From NCBI GenBank assembly GCA_018873245.2, contig JAEMBT020000002.1:6794001-6858000 (forward strand): a stretch of DNA of 64,000 nt, written 5' to 3'. This DNA comes from Archegozetes longisetosus (taxonomy: Eukaryota; Arthropoda; Arachnida; Sarcoptiformes; Trhypochthoniidae). Below the pieces are notes generated by a model, which ran no database searches, was not told the origin of the DNA, and was given only the letters and a program-made list of their open reading frames with translations. Positions 31,194-42,515 of the stretch are shown piece by piece (the first letter of the stretch is position 1; the number at the start of each line of letters is the position of its first letter). The position numbers and the translations under genes were made by a program.

Positions 31194-32625
31194 TCAAGAA
31201 GCTGCTTCATTATTACCCTCATTGTTGCCTTCGTTATTGTTTTCATTACTGTCTTCAGATATTCTTATGAAAAATTTATTTTTTTCCGCTTCTACATCAA
31301 TGATGCCTCCATTCTGTAGTTGTTTTTCATAAATTTCATTGAATTTTCTAACATTTTGCTTGGCCTCTTCAATCATGACCATCTCATCTTCCAGGGGTTG
31401 ATTCGAAAGTTGAGGCAATGCATACTTATCTGGATCGATATTGTCACTTATATGACTTATATCCACATTATTCCGACAAACAGGACATTGAATGTCACTT
31501 AAACTATCACAACATCTGTTAGTGTCTGTTCCTTGATTCGGTTTTAATGAATTCTTAATAGAAACTATATAATCAGCTAAACAACGACAATGCAAATGAT
31601 GGAAGCATTCATTCTTGATGATCTGATCATCAATTGTGAAGTCGTACAAACAAATGGCACATCTATTCCCAACTGGAAAGTTGAATGATGTCAGTAGTTC
31701 TCTACACTTTTCTATCACATCGTACACCATTATATCACCTTTCTTCTCCTTACAATCCATCTCCAGCTCTTCTCTAATCCTATTTTATTTAATATTTTTC
31801 ATTTGTAATTTATTCAAATAAATATCAGGTATTGGCTATAAAAGAAACTCATTTCTAGTTCAAACAGATAGGAAAACCATATTTTAAGAACTATATCTGC
31901 CTTCACTCATAAGTGAACTTTACAAATGTTGGTGTTCAGTTTTATTCGTAAAAACTTGCAAATCAGATTCTCAATTGTTGAAATTATTTTTCATAACTTT
32001 TTATCAAATGACTGAAGCAAAAATTTTGAAATACTATTATAGTTCGTTTTATAGCAAATACCCAATGTAGTTTTGGTTCATACTTTTCAATCTTCTCATC
32101 GTTTAAACCTCTGATATTATGGAATTCAAAAACAGGCAAATCGTTTGGATACTGAAAATCAACACAATCAATTAATGTTTTGATTATTACATTAATTATA
32201 AAATTATTCAAATAATGATTAGTAGTGAATGAGTGTTTGTCCAAATTAGGGGAATGTTAGTTCATGTCGACTTTATATCTGAAACTTAACCATTTTAGTA
32301 GTTTGGGAAAACAAATCATCAAATGACAGAAATCATGATAATATTTAAATCTCAAAAATAGATACCGTTTGAGGCAGATTCATATTAAGAGAAAGTTTGA
32401 CGAACTGGTGGCTCTTATTGTCAGCAGTCGACGGATAGATGTCTACGAATATATTAGCAATAAATTCATTATTAGAAGCGTTATCCGTATCGATGCGGAT
32501 ATCGTCCAAATAGATGGCTTTGACAGCTTCTAGTTCCATGTCAATTCTAATTATAATTGAATTAATTACAACTTCAATAAATTATTAATTTGTCGTTTAG
32601 CTTACATTTCACTAGTGTTTGACAT
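31194..32625 (-). CDS. Rnf25: RWD-RING E3 ubiquitin ligase, RNF25 (AO7) type
   Basis: Ubiquitin ligase with an N-terminal RWD domain and a RING finger, the RNF25 architecture; in vertebrates RNF25 acts in NF-kB signalling and in ubiquitination at stalled ribosomes. Four exons: 32606-32625, 32366-32546, 32084-32151 and 31194-31779, summing to 855 nt (284 residues). RWD segments are MELEAVKAIYLDDIRID, YPNDLPVFEFHNIRGL and IREELEMDCKEKKGDIMVYD, which only become continuous once the 304-base intron 31780-32083 is removed. The RING begins CAICLYDF and ends CPVC, with Cys/His ligands between (CFHHLHCRCL). The acidic C-terminal tail has a repeated EGNN motif (near 31200-31235). It is shorter than human RNF25, mainly in the tail. 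Start is a 20-base first exon, MSNTSE. Confidence 0.88.
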
Positions 32626-33100
32626 TATCATAATGTGAGTGCTACTAATAAGATATAAATTAATAACTTTGTAATTAAATAAATTGAGATTTCAATATAA
32701 ATTGTTATATAAATAGTTAATTGAATTATAACTAAATTATAAATGAGTTAAATTAAATTATAATCGAATTAATATGTTCAATTCTATATTGGTATGACAT
32801 AAATACTAATGTAATATGAATTATGCAATAATCTGCTAACATATGACAGAAGTAGAGGTCTTTTACGAATTCAAAAATATCCTGTTGCTATGGCCTCCGT
32901 CCAACATTGTATGAGATTACCGGCTTAGAATCAAAACCTGTTCTTTCAAGTGTTCACATCTACTACATGTTTGTCATCTGATATTATATAGTCGTTGGTC
33001 AAACGAAAAATCTGCCGAATAATTATAAACTTGGTAATTGGTGATCGACACAACAATTCATTGAATTAATCAAGATATCTTTAATATTAGCTCAAAAGAA
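32626..33100. promoter_or_regulatory. Divergent RNF25 / LSM4 promoter region
   Basis: Only 475 bases separate the two start codons. The segment is very AT-rich near RNF25 and less so at 32880-32990. A shared bidirectional promoter is likely by arrangement; no individual element can be named. Confidence 0.45.
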
Positions 33101-33544
33101 ATGCTTCCATTATCGCTATTACGAACTGCTCAAAACCATCCGATGTTAGTGGAGTTGAAGAACGGAGAGACATATAATGGACATCTAGTTAGTTGTGATA
33201 ATTGGATGAATATTAATTTAAGAGAAGTTATCTGCACCTCACGAGACGGCGACAAGTTTTGGCGAATGCCTGAGTGCTACATTAGAGGATCTAATATCAA
33301 ATATCTGAGAATTCCTGATGAAGTCATTGATTTGGTCAAAGAAGAAGTCGCCTCTAAGACTAACCGACGAGATCCCAAACGCTTACCACAACAGCGAACT
33401 CGTGGCGCTCAACGATCAGGTCCTGGTCTCGGATCTGGTCCTCAAATGCAGAGATCAGGCAATCCTAACACCAATCTTGGCCTTTCGGGTGCTGGACAAC
33501 AGATGGGAAGAGGAAGACCACAATCAAGAGGAAGACCAAAATAG
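33101..33544 (+). CDS. Lsm4: U6 snRNA-associated Sm-like protein LSm4
   Basis: Subunit of the LSm2-8 ring that binds the 3' end of U6 snRNA in the nucleus and of the LSm1-7 ring in cytoplasmic mRNA decay. Single-exon gene of 147 residues, close to human LSM4 (139). The Sm fold is complete: [20 protein letters not shown], then [20 protein letters not shown] (Sm1) and [16 protein letters not shown] (Sm2). The tail from about residue 95 is rich in Arg, Gly, Gln and Pro ([21 protein letters not shown]), as expected for LSm4. The start is the only ATG giving the family N terminus. Poly(A) signal candidate at 33917-33922. Confidence 0.97.
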   Translation: MLPLSLLRTAQNHPMLVELKNGETYNGHLVSCDNWMNINLREVICTSRDGDKFWRMPECYIRGSNIKYLRIPDEVIDLVKEEVASKTNRRDPKRLPQQRTRGAQRSGPGLGSGPQMQRSGNPNTNLGLSGAGQQMGRGRPQSRGRPK

Positions 33545-34114
33545 GTCCAATTGATTAGACTTTAAATTATCAGTGAAGTGCTACTCACTCAATACATGTT
33601 TAAATGTTTAAATCGAAATGTTCACTAATTATGTTAAATACTTGAACTATCATTTTGTCTTCGAATTCATTTTTATTTTCTATTTTATGGATTCTTCAAC
33701 GCCTTTATACCGAAAACATAGAATTTAATTTTTCAATCCAGCCATAATTTATTCCAATACCTACTTTCAAAACGATTTTGAAAATTGTAGAGTTCGGTAA
33801 TTTCATTATAACCAATCACAAATGTTGTACAAGTTTCTAGTGTTATACAAATTGTATAATACACTCCTCTGTCTCCTATTTTCATTCAGATGTTTTTGCA
33901 TTAATACTTAACTTCAAATAAATTCAATTCAAATTCGTAAACTTCAAACCATTATTTAATGATTAAAAAACTTGAGTCACTGCTGTATTTACATTGTTTT
34001 TCTATCACTTGACTAAGCTTGAAAATAGTTTAGTTTATAACATTGTTACATTATCCTGAATCTAAATTATTTTATAATTAGTTGTCTAACTATAGAACTT
34101 AATACAAAACTAAC
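33545..34114. other. Convergent 3' region between LSM4 and mitochondrial IF-2
   Basis: About 570 AT-rich bases between opposing stop codons. Plus-strand AATAAA at 33917-33922 is a candidate LSM4 poly(A) signal. Nothing else is recognisable. Confidence 0.5.
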
Positions 34115-36300
34115 TCAAAAGCCAGGAGGAGACCATTTCGTCCTCTGTTTGACTTTTTTAGTTTCATAGCAAACTATAACATCAGAAGGTTGAAATCTTA
34201 GCCCTTCCAATCCAACAACTCCTTCAAACCTGAGCCCACACTCTACATCTTTTCGAATGGAATCGACCTCATCTTTAAGATGTCTCATTGAAGCTATTTT
34301 TAAGTCAGAAGCAATGACTTTATCCCCCGTAACACTTTATAGAGACAGTTCGTCTTCTTGAGTAGTCCTTTAGAACATCGCGCACCTGCGACCGGTATTT
34401 TCTTATTCCGTTCATTTACAACAAACTCTTGCATAACAATTGCTTCTCCAAAAACGTTTTCTTCGTCAAGAAGTGGTAATTTTTCACTTATTTCATCTTT
34501 GAGGTCATCCACCAAATGGTAGATAACGTTAAATCGTTTTAAGCGAACACCTAAATCTTTGGCTAATTTACTGACTTCAACATTCAGTGGTCCGATATTA
34601 AATGAATAGATAATGCTGTTTGAGAAACAAGCTGCTAATTCAACATCGTTCTCAGTGATCGAACCGATGTCGTAATGAATCAAATTCAATTTGGCAGCAC
34701 TTTTGTCACTCGGATACGAGTCGAAAATGTCCAGTAAAACTTCTAGACTTCCGTTCACATCCGACTTCACGATCACGTTTAACTTATTTTCGTCGTCGTC
34801 TTTCACTAACTTTTCTCGCGGTCCTGTATTTTTCTTTCTTTTATACCGAATACCTGCAGCCCTTCTGGCGGCCAATTCTGCTTTATATACTTTTAAGTGT
34901 TGTTCAAGCTTTATATTGGCTGCTTCAGCATCCATTTCGGCTTTGAGTCTCTTTTCGTGAGCCTTTACAGCATTGACAACCTCTCTTACCTGTTTTTCAT
35001 TATCGAATTGCCAGACTTTATCTCCAGCATCAGGAAGACTATCGTCTCTCCAACCGATAACCTGAACAGGATATCCGGGTGAACACATTTGCACGACATT
35101 TCCCCATTCATCAAACATTGACCTAACTTTAGCCCAAGAGTGTTGACCAGCTAATATAATATCTCCTTTTTTCAGTGTTCCGCTTTGTACCAGAATAGAT
35201 GCTAACTTTCCTCTATGCGGATGAACACTAGACTCTAGAACTACTGCTTCAACACTTCCGTCCACAAAAGACTCCAGCTGCAACGTTTCGGCCAATGCTA
35301 GAATTGCTTCTTTCAATTCATTAAGCCCTAAACCTTTCAATGCACTCAATTGTACCGCCTGAACATCTCCTCCGTCTTCTTCTAAAACAATTCCTTGTGC
35401 TATAAGACCTCTTTTAAGATGTTCTAAGTCTTTAACTTTATTAGTAATTTTATCAATTTTATTAATGGCCACAATAATTGGAACCTTAGATGCGTTGGCA
35501 AATGAAATCGACTCAATAGTCTGTTCCATAACGCCATCGTCTGCTGCCACAACTAATACCACGATGTCAGTGATATTAGCGCCGCGTTCTCTCATAGCTC
35601 TGAAGGCCGCGTGTCCAGGAGTATCCAAAAAGGTAACAAAATCGGTGATTTTGGATGAATTTTTGTCATCATTGAGTGAGACAACGAAAGCTCCGATGTG
35701 TTGAGTAATGCCTCCGTGTTCTTGTTTCACAATCTCACTCTTTCTCAAAGAGTCCAATAGAGTTGTCTTTCCGTGATCCACGTGACCCATAATTGTGACC
35801 ACCGGTGGTCGAACTGACTTCGCACTTCCTTTTCTTATTATTGAATTTATCTTTTCATTCAAATCCCACTCATCGCTCGTTTGTTGAGCTGATGGCTTTT
35901 TGATTATATTTACACGAAGTTTTAAAAACTTCGTAATAGCTGTTACATCTTTGATCGTTTTGAATTCCTCCATATTGTGAGTAGTCATCACTTCATGAAT
36001 GTAGTCCAAAGATACTCCCAAAGTTTTTGCCAAATCCAGAGGAGTCATTCCGTCCCAAATGTTTATAATCTCTGATCTTTTTCTCGATACTTCTTTAGTC
36101 CATTTTTGATGATCGATTGTATTTCGGTTCGCATTCCGATTGGCATCATATAGTGTTTGATAACTACTTATATAATTCAAACTATTATATAAACCTTTTC
36201 TTTTGATCCCTTTTGCCAATAAGTCATAGTTTTTATTAAATAAAATAACTTTTGAAAACACATTCTCTAATAAGTTCTTGGATTTCAAAAACATTTTCAT
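34115..36300 (-). CDS. mIF2: Mitochondrial translation initiation factor IF-2; one apparent frameshift near the C terminus
   Basis: GTPase that brings initiator tRNA to the mitochondrial ribosome. Intronless. G motifs: GHVDHGKT (residues 172-179), [22 protein letters not shown] and SALKG, followed by IF-2 beta-barrel and C-terminal domains. The N-terminal 30-60 residues are basic and hydroxylated, fitting a mitochondrial presequence. The continuous frame from 36300 runs 666 codons and stops at 34300 just after YKVLR. The conserved C-terminal domain continues one frame over, from [20 protein letters not shown] through [15 protein letters not shown] to IVCYE, ending at the TGA at 34115-34117. 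The shift falls at a run of five C on the plus strand (34324-34328; G on the coding strand); one more base would restore the frame. I therefore annotate the gene to 34115. A sequence error is likelier than a broken gene. Confidence 0.94.
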
Positions 36301-37451
36301 CTTTCAACTACTTCTCGATTCATTAATTTAAACTTAATCACAATTTAAACTTTACTTAAATACAAATATTGTTTGCATTAAGCTTTGTCTTTCAACATAA
36401 TTTCAATTAAATTTAAATTAATCAAGAAATATTTTGTGAAATATCCTTTAAATTGACTGTTGAATCACGTGACAAGCATGTGACGAATGTTTGTCTCAAT
36501 ACCTACGCAATTATACCTGCAGTATTTCTGTTTACATTTACTTACAATTATTTTCAGATTTAAATTTAAGATTTATGAAACAATTTCCATTTTTCAATTC
36601 TCTAATCCATAATTTTCAATAGAGATAATTAAAGCAATCATTTATCGGCATACTAATGAACTATAAATACATTTATATTATGTTTGGCTTCCAATAAGCG
36701 AGTCACAAAAACTAAACAAAATCTGACCACAGCTATCCAATTTTCGTAAAACAATTAACTGCATTGCCTCAAACTTTCTATTTATATCATTTCATGTTTA
36801 ATTTGTTTGCAAACTTCTTCAGCTTTGTTTGAGTCTCTGTTCTAATGAGTCAAAGAATTGTTTAAGTTAGTTTTCATTAGGAAGTTTTAGACTTTAGTAA
36901 AAGGAAAATACAGTAGAATTATATTTTTCTATTATTCTTATTTCAAATGTCAATAAATGTTCGTAATTTCATAAACTAATACAAAATTGCATCTTTTGTT
37001 CATTAAAAGTTATCGAAATATTATGCTAAATCATTATTATTAAACATTTCAATATCAATAAAAAAGTATAAGGTTTGTTTAAAAATTAAATTATCAACTG
37101 CTACTTTTAATATACGATCAATTTGAGTCTTAATTTAGTTAAAAATCTCTAATATACGGCCTGCATCAACTCTAGTCTTATCCTACTCTTAATTTTAATA
37201 ATTAAATTTTTTTGTGAATTATTATAATTTTACACAAACTACGTTCGCATAAAACGTTTTTGCTCATTGGCTGCAATGATATAGAGATCAATGAGATACT
37301 GATCAAAATTTTGTTATTATATTGACGTCAGCACTGAATATACCTATTCTGTGAAATTTAGCGCCAAATCTATTATTTTGCAAGTCAGGCAAGAGTAATT
37401 TACTTCAATATAAAAATTAAATATAATTGTGTTTTCTCAACAATTTCAATA
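36301..37451. promoter_or_regulatory. Divergent region between mitochondrial IF-2 and the unrecognised 383-residue gene
   Basis: About 1.15 kb between two head-to-head start codons, very AT-rich. It must contain both promoters. No motif, RNA or repeat stands out. Confidence 0.4.
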
Positions 37452-39161
37452 ATGGATGAATTGAGTCATGTTTTTGATGAAAACCAAACTAATAGCAATA
37501 CAAACACAAGAACTAAACGAACATCAATAAATAACAAGAAACGTAAGTCATCGTCAATGGTCTCATCGGATGAAGGAATTTGTTTGTCAACTGATTCTTA
37601 CGACCCACTCAATGACTCAATTGCTCAAAGAATTAAAGTTAGAAGTAGAAGAGCCAATGACAATTCTAAACAATTCGATTCACAATATTTCTACAATCGA
37701 GTTGTCGATCAAATTGCCCTCAAAGTAATTTATTTTCTATTTTTTTCTCAATTTTTTATTTCTATAAATCGAGTTGTCGATCAAATTGTGCTAAAACTGA
37801 TTTATTTTCTAATTTTTAATTTTATATCTGATTGTTTAATTTATTTGTTTCTAATCAGTATAAAAACAGTGGCAATGAAGACGCTATCATTGATATGGAG
37901 AATCTCGAAGTGATAGACAAAACAGGTTTGATATACTTTAGATTTAATAGTTAAAAACAACTAAATTACAGATAAGTCAACTCTTAAAACAATTTTTACT
38001 TCAATGAATTAATTGAAAGACAGAAAAGGCCGTAAACTAGAGGAACCTTAGCGATCAAATCTGTCCTCAATTCAAAGTTTAACTAAGTGACTGAATTTAG
38101 TCAAATGTTTACTATTCTTTTAAAGTAACAAAAATTGACTAAGTTTTAAAAAATATTGTTTCAAACAAATAAGTTAAAAATTCAATAATTTACCAAAACT
38201 TAATAAACCAAAGTTATCCTGAAGTAAATGTTTTACTATCTGTTTTCAAGAGTAAACAATGAACAAATTATGCAAATTTATAGAAACACTTCTTATAAGT
38301 CTCGAACTAAACTATCATTTGTATTAATTTGTGCAAAAATTCTTTTCAGGAATAATGGAAAAGAGAATTCGAACTGAATTTGGATATTTCGCAGAGAATA
38401 CTTTAGAAGAGTTACGAAAAACTTCGTTTAGGGACAAAAATCTTATTAAGTCTCCAATCGTTGACTCAAATTTAGATGTAATTCATTCAACACCAAGATC
38501 TAACAAATCAGCTAAATCTAATAAATCAAACAAAAGATTGGTTAAGTGTTCAGTCTCTGAAAATGCTAAGCAAACAGCCGGAAAAAACCAAACCAAAAGA
38601 GTTTCAAATTCGAATCGTGTGTTGAATCATCCATTACAACCGAAAACTTTATCATTGCCAACAAATATATTATCGAGCAATCAACTGGTGGCACAACAAT
38701 ATGATCAAAGTGATGATGAGGAAGAATTAGGATCAGAATCAGAAGAACTAAATGGAAACCATCCTCTAGCTAGATATGAGAACCGTTCGCTTTGGACTGA
38801 CAAAGATTATCAAATCCAATGTCTTCGAAGTGCTATTGAGATGTTGAAAAATGACGAAAGCGGTTTGTTTAGAGCTGCACTGAAAAAGAGAGCAATGGAA
38901 ACTCTTAACTTGCCCGTTCTTCCCTCTGGATCTAATCTTATGCCACGGATTATATTTAATCTAAAGGGAGAACCAAGTTTCGAGTTTTACTTTCAAAGCC
39001 CAGAGTCACCTCTTCATGTCACTGAAGAGTTGCCGAATATGAACCCAGAAATATTAGAGTTAACTCAAATCGTTTACGATTTGATTCGTATGAACTCAAC
39101 AAATCGAAAAAATAAGAAAGAGATCGCTTATAAGAATATACATCAGATTCAGTATAAATAA
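37452..39161 (+). CDS. Unrecognised protein, 383 residues, 3 exons
   Basis: I do not recognise this protein. Three exons with matching phases (37452-37724, 37859-37925, 38350-39161) sum to 1152 nt. Residues 1-90 are polar and rich in Asn, Ser, Thr and Lys, with a basic patch (NNKKRKSSS) that could act as a nuclear localisation signal. The middle is again Ser/Lys/Asn-rich, followed by an acidic run (SDDEEELGSESEE, about residues 242-254). The last 120 residues look folded: ENRSLWTDKDYQIQCLRSAI, ALKKRAMETLNLPVLP and RIIFNLKGEPSFEFYFQSP. The profile resembles a chromatin or cell-cycle protein, but that is only an impression. Intron 1 contains a decayed 72-bp duplication of the exon 1 end. A poly(A) signal follows the stop by about 20 bases (39184-39189), and DAD1 converges 105 bases away. 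Confidence 0.8.
37695..37830 (+). repeat. Local duplication of exon 1 end plus intron start (period 72)
   Basis: The segment beginning AATCGAGTTGTCGATCAAAT at 37695 is repeated at 37767. The first 22 bases are identical and similarity continues for about 60 bases. In the first copy the exon ends at 37724 before a GT donor; in the second the corresponding dinucleotide is CT. The second copy lies wholly inside intron 1. Confidence 0.9.
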
Positions 39162-39183
39162 ATTTTTTATGCATGTAATTTCC

Positions 39184-39189
39184 AATAAA
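39184..39189 (+). other. Candidate poly(A) signal for the 383-residue gene
   Basis: AATAAA about 20 bases after the stop codon, in the short 105-base gap before the DAD1 stop codon on the other strand. Confidence 0.5.
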
Positions 39190-39266
39190 ACTTCTTTTAA
39201 TCTTAAATTATACTAATATTACGCTAATTTTAGAAATAATAAAAATTCAATTATAAATAAAGAGTT

Positions 39267-39605
39267 TTAACCAATAAAGTTGATAACCACCAAGTGTAAA
39301 ATGACATGAGCGAAGATAAAGTCAGCGAAAGCTCTCTCATTACTCAGCTCACGAAATTCCGACTTGTTCTGTGGGTTCACCTGCAATCGAAGGCACACTC
39401 CAAGCACAAAAGACGCCACCGTCGAGATGAATCCAGAGAGGAATGAATTGAAGGGAAAAGTGCCGACAAGACAGCAATAAGCGAATTGAACGATTCCAGT
39501 TAGTAGTATATAAAACAAATAAGCATCTATTAACTTCAATCGCCTAGGTGTATTGTTGCTGTATTCTCCATAAAAACGTGTCAACACCTCCACTATATTC
39601 GCCAT
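39267..39605 (-). CDS. Dad1: DAD1, oligosaccharyltransferase subunit
   Basis: Small membrane subunit of the endoplasmic-reticulum oligosaccharyltransferase complex, needed for N-glycosylation. Intronless, 112 residues; family members are 112-115. It has the conserved N terminus ([20 protein letters not shown]), three hydrophobic segments and the typical end [20 protein letters not shown] then NFIG. The start codon is the family start. It converges with the 383-residue gene, leaving only 105 bases between stop codons, so their 3' UTRs probably overlap. Confidence 0.97.
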   Translation of the reverse strand: MANIVEVLTRFYGEYSNNTPRRLKLIDAYLFYILLTGIVQFAYCCLVGTFPFNSFLSGFISTVASFVLGVCLRLQVNPQNKSEFRELSNERAFADFIFAHVILHLVVINFIG

Positions 39606-40354
39606 CTGTTCATCAGTTCATTTCTATTAGTTTATTTTCATTCTCATTTCTATTTAGTCTTTTTTCTTCTCACTTACCTCTTAATCAATATTTATTTGTT
39701 CTTTGATTTAATTTTCCGGCTGGTTCAAAATGCACAACTCCAGAATAAGGTGACGTGAAGTTAACAATAGTATTCCTTTTATTTACGATAGAGGTCTACA
39801 CTGTTTCTATAACATTTTCTTCATTTGCATAAATTGCGCCAAATTTGACTATCAACTAAATTGTCAATTTATTGAGTTAATCAGATTGCTCCCGTTTGGT
39901 TGATATTTGAATGATCCTTTTATAAAGTCTTGTAAGTTGTTGGGATGACTCACTTTCATTACTTGTATTTCAACTAAAACTCATCTATAGCACTATCAAG
40001 CTCTTCAGACATTTGTATAAGTATTGAATTTCTTAAATAACTTAGTTTCTAAGGTTATGATAATCTTTATCTAAGGGTAAACTCTAAAAAAATTCAATCA
40101 GTTATAGGATAACTGTAATTTTCAGTTGTCTTATATTACCTTAGGATTTAAGCTTCTGTTAGTTTAAAGTATTTAGTTCTAAAGTATAATACAATAATAA
40201 AAACTTCCAAAATTCAATTATGAATCAATTTAATAAATAAACAATTTATATATGAAAATTTACAAATAATTATTATTCCAGTTTCTTCTTTAGATCAAAT
40301 TAGAATTTTAAAAAAACAACTAATCATATGAACGACAACAAATAAATTAAATAA
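39606..40354. other. Intergenic: DAD1 5' side and HAP40 3' side
   Basis: About 750 AT-rich bases between two minus-strand genes. It should include the DAD1 promoter just right of 39605 and the HAP40 3' UTR. I see nothing else. Confidence 0.45.
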
Positions 40355-41107
40355 TTAACAACTTTTTTCATTGATAATCAGATAAAGCAATTCGTTTTGA
40401 TGGCCATTAAGCTTGGGAAACAATTGCGAAGCGATTGAGTTTCTGATTTCATTTTCGTCTTCAGATTTACTTCTCATGGAAATAATAAGTGACTCCAGCA
40501 TAATATTTAAATCCATTAATTGATCATTTTCTGAGTGGCATTCAATGACAGGCAACTGAAAGTCATATTTGTTGGGGTCGTTTAGATATAATTTTAGCAG
40601 AAATATAGTAACACAGTCGCTTTCATCCATACTGTTTTGATCCAATTTATTAAAACAATCCAAAGCCATCTCAAACTGGTTGGCAGAAAGATAGCAATTA
40701 GCAGCTTCTTTGTAGAGATTTCCATCAATGAATGTGTGACTGGCTTCTATGAATCGTTTCTCATTCTTATACATTAGGCCCAACTCGGCATTGATTGGTG
40801 TTATTAGGGATGGCTCGCATATTCTCAGAGCGTGTCTGTAGGCAGAAATGGCACCATTTATTTGTTGCCCATCTCTCATAAGTCTCGCTGCTTCCAGTAA
40901 TGCTTGCAATTCTTGATTTGTATTTCCCATATTATGCTCACAACGAGCTGCTGCTAAACAACAATAACCCGAATATGACTTGAAATCTCGCATATCCCGA
41001 CTCAGTTGCCAAAACTGGTCGCTCGCTTCACTCAAATTTGGTTTTCGTAGTAGAAAACGCTTCTTCAGTTTACCACTTATTATCTTATATTGAGAAAAAT
41101 CTGACAT
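40355..41107 (-). CDS. HAP40: HAP40 (huntingtin-associated 40-kDa protein, F8A family)
   Basis: Alpha-helical, TPR-like protein that in other animals binds stably to huntingtin and links it to early endosomes. Intronless. The diagnostic N terminus is YKIISGKLKKRFLLRKPNLS followed by SDQFWQLSRDMRDF and CCLAAARCE, matching the family pattern (KLKKRFLRKPNVAEA in human). Helical repeats follow, with ISAYRHALRICEPSLI and YKEAANCYLSANQFEMALDC. From the chosen start, MSDFSQ at 41107, the product is 250 residues, much shorter than human HAP40 (371), which carries Ala/Pro-rich insertions. An in-frame ATG 13 codons upstream (41146) is possible but gives a non-conserved extension. It is divergent to MTCH2 with about 450 bases between starts. 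Confidence 0.88.
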   Translation of the reverse strand: MSDFSQYKIISGKLKKRFLLRKPNLSEASDQFWQLSRDMRDFKSYSGYCCLAAARCEHNMGNTNQELQALLEAARLMRDGQQINGAISAYRHALRICEPSLITPINAELGLMYKNEKRFIEASHTFIDGNLYKEAANCYLSANQFEMALDCFNKLDQNSMDESDCVTIFLLKLYLNDPNKYDFQLPVIECHSENDQLMDLNIMLESLIISMRSKSEDENEIRNSIASQLFPKLNGHQNELLYLIINEKSC

Positions 41108-41558
41108 CTTTATCGATTTTATTAATACTTGTATCTGATTCAACAATTGTTTCTTTATTTTGATCTACATCTACATTAAATTCAATCAATACTATTTAAT
41201 ACTACTATATTTAACGTTTGTTTTATGTCTAAATCGTTCACTGCATTCATATTTTTTTCAATAACTTTTCTCAATCAACTGAACAAAAGTCTCAAATATC
41301 AAAACAATACAGTTTTGATTTATGAATAAAATTTGTAGAAAATATGAAAAAATTGTCTTTAAATTGACAACGTAATTATTGTTGTTTTATAGTGCTTTGA
41401 TAAGATTTCTTCAAATCAGTGATCTGTCGAGTGGCTAACTATCTATGATTTTCATTTCAACCATAATTAACTACAATTAAAGCTCAATAATAATAGCAAT
41501 AACAGTAATAATAATAGTTTAACTATTCAATCAAATTTAATTAAATTTAAGCCAATCC
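41108..41558. promoter_or_regulatory. Divergent HAP40 / MTCH2 promoter region
   Basis: About 450 bases between two start codons on opposite strands, very AT-rich. Bidirectional promoter by arrangement; no individual motif can be assigned. Confidence 0.4.
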
Positions 41559-42515
41559 ATGTCTGTTTCAAAGCAATCGTTACCTGAATTTGAGAATCAC
41601 TTTACAGCTGAAAACTGCTTGGGACGGATTGCGATCGCATTAGCGGCACATCCTTTCGATTATGTGAAAATATTGATCCAATTAGGTTACGAACCGTTAG
41701 ATGCATACCCGTCAAAGACTATCTTTGGTCGGCGACGGCTTCAACTTCCAGGCGTTTTCACATACTTAGGATACATTCGTCGAACCGATGGCTTTTTCGG
41801 TATGTATCGTGGAATTTCATACAAACTCACCACTACTCTCATCAATGGTTTCATTTACACCAATCTTAATGAATGGCAGAAACAGTTGTATTCATCTGAG
41901 CTACCCACCAATCAAAATGGATTTGAAGCCTATCTAGAAAAGTCCAAAAAGTTATTTTATTATTTGGGCCGAGAGACTATCAGTCGGTTTGTTGCTCTCT
42001 CCATATCATATCCCTTTCATGTGATGACTGTTAGGATTTGTGCCCAATTCGTTGGTAAAGAACAACATTACGACTCATTGAGAAGTTCTATCTGCGATAT
42101 CTACGAAACAGGAGGCATTTCTGGCTTTTACTCCGGTTTCGTTCCACGATTTCTAGGAGACTGTTTGGTCCTATGGTCGGGATCTATTGTTGTATTTTTA
42201 GTCAATAGTTGGATCGATGGCGAGTCACCAATCAAGAACTATGTTTCTGCGTCCATCAACTTCATAGTGGCTTCGCTTATGTATCCCTTTCAGTTGGTCT
42301 CCACTGTCATGTGTTGCAATGGATCCAATGCTCGATCGCTCGCTGCCTCCACTCTCACTGGACCTAAATATGCAAGTTGGACTGAATGTTGGAGTCACCT
42401 CTCTCAGTTGGGACAATTGAAAAGAGGCTCTTCACTCATTTGGAGATACCAAACACTTCCCAATACTTCTCAACATTATAGTAGAGATAATAAATTGAAA
42501 ATTAAAGAGTGGTGA
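41559..42515 (+). CDS. Mtch2: Mitochondrial carrier homolog 2 (MTCH2)
   Basis: Outer-membrane relative of the SLC25 carriers; in vertebrates it inserts alpha-helical proteins into the outer membrane and recruits tBID. Intronless, 318 residues (human 303). Recognised segments: AAHPFDYVKILIQLGYEPL, FGRRRLQLPGVFTYLGYIRR, DGFFGMYRGISYKL, ISRFVALSISYPFHVMTVRI, DIYETGGISGFYSGFVPRFL and YPFQLVSTVM, ending GSSLIWRY plus a short polar tail. The canonical SLC25 PX(D/E)XX(K/R) signatures are degenerate (HPFDYVK, YPFHVMT, YPFQLVS), which is normal for MTCH. The start ATG precedes a short non-hydrophobic N terminus. AATAAA at 42781-42786 is a possible poly(A) signal. Confidence 0.95.
   Translation: MSVSKQSLPEFENHFTAENCLGRIAIALAAHPFDYVKILIQLGYEPLDAYPSKTIFGRRRLQLPGVFTYLGYIRRTDGFFGMYRGISYKLTTTLINGFIYTNLNEWQKQLYSSELPTNQNGFEAYLEKSKKLFYYLGRETISRFVALSISYPFHVMTVRICAQFVGKEQHYDSLRSSICDIYETGGISGFYSGFVPRFLGDCLVLWSGSIVVFLVNSWIDGESPIKNYVSASINFIVASLMYPFQLVSTVMCCNGSNARSLAASTLTGPKYASWTECWSHLSQLGQLKRGSSLIWRYQTLPNTSQHYSRDNKLKIKEW

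Noticed and set aside
31780..32083. Extension of RNF25 exon 2 as ...EKYEPKLHW and a separate open frame
   Set aside because: The RWD domain is continuous only if GTATGA at 32078-32083 is used as donor, joining EKIEK to IREELEMDC.
34300..34345. Programmed ribosomal frameshift in mitochondrial IF-2
   Set aside because: No standard slippery heptamer is present, other IF-2 genes do not use one, and three other genes in the window show the same kind of one-base loss, so a sequence error fits better.
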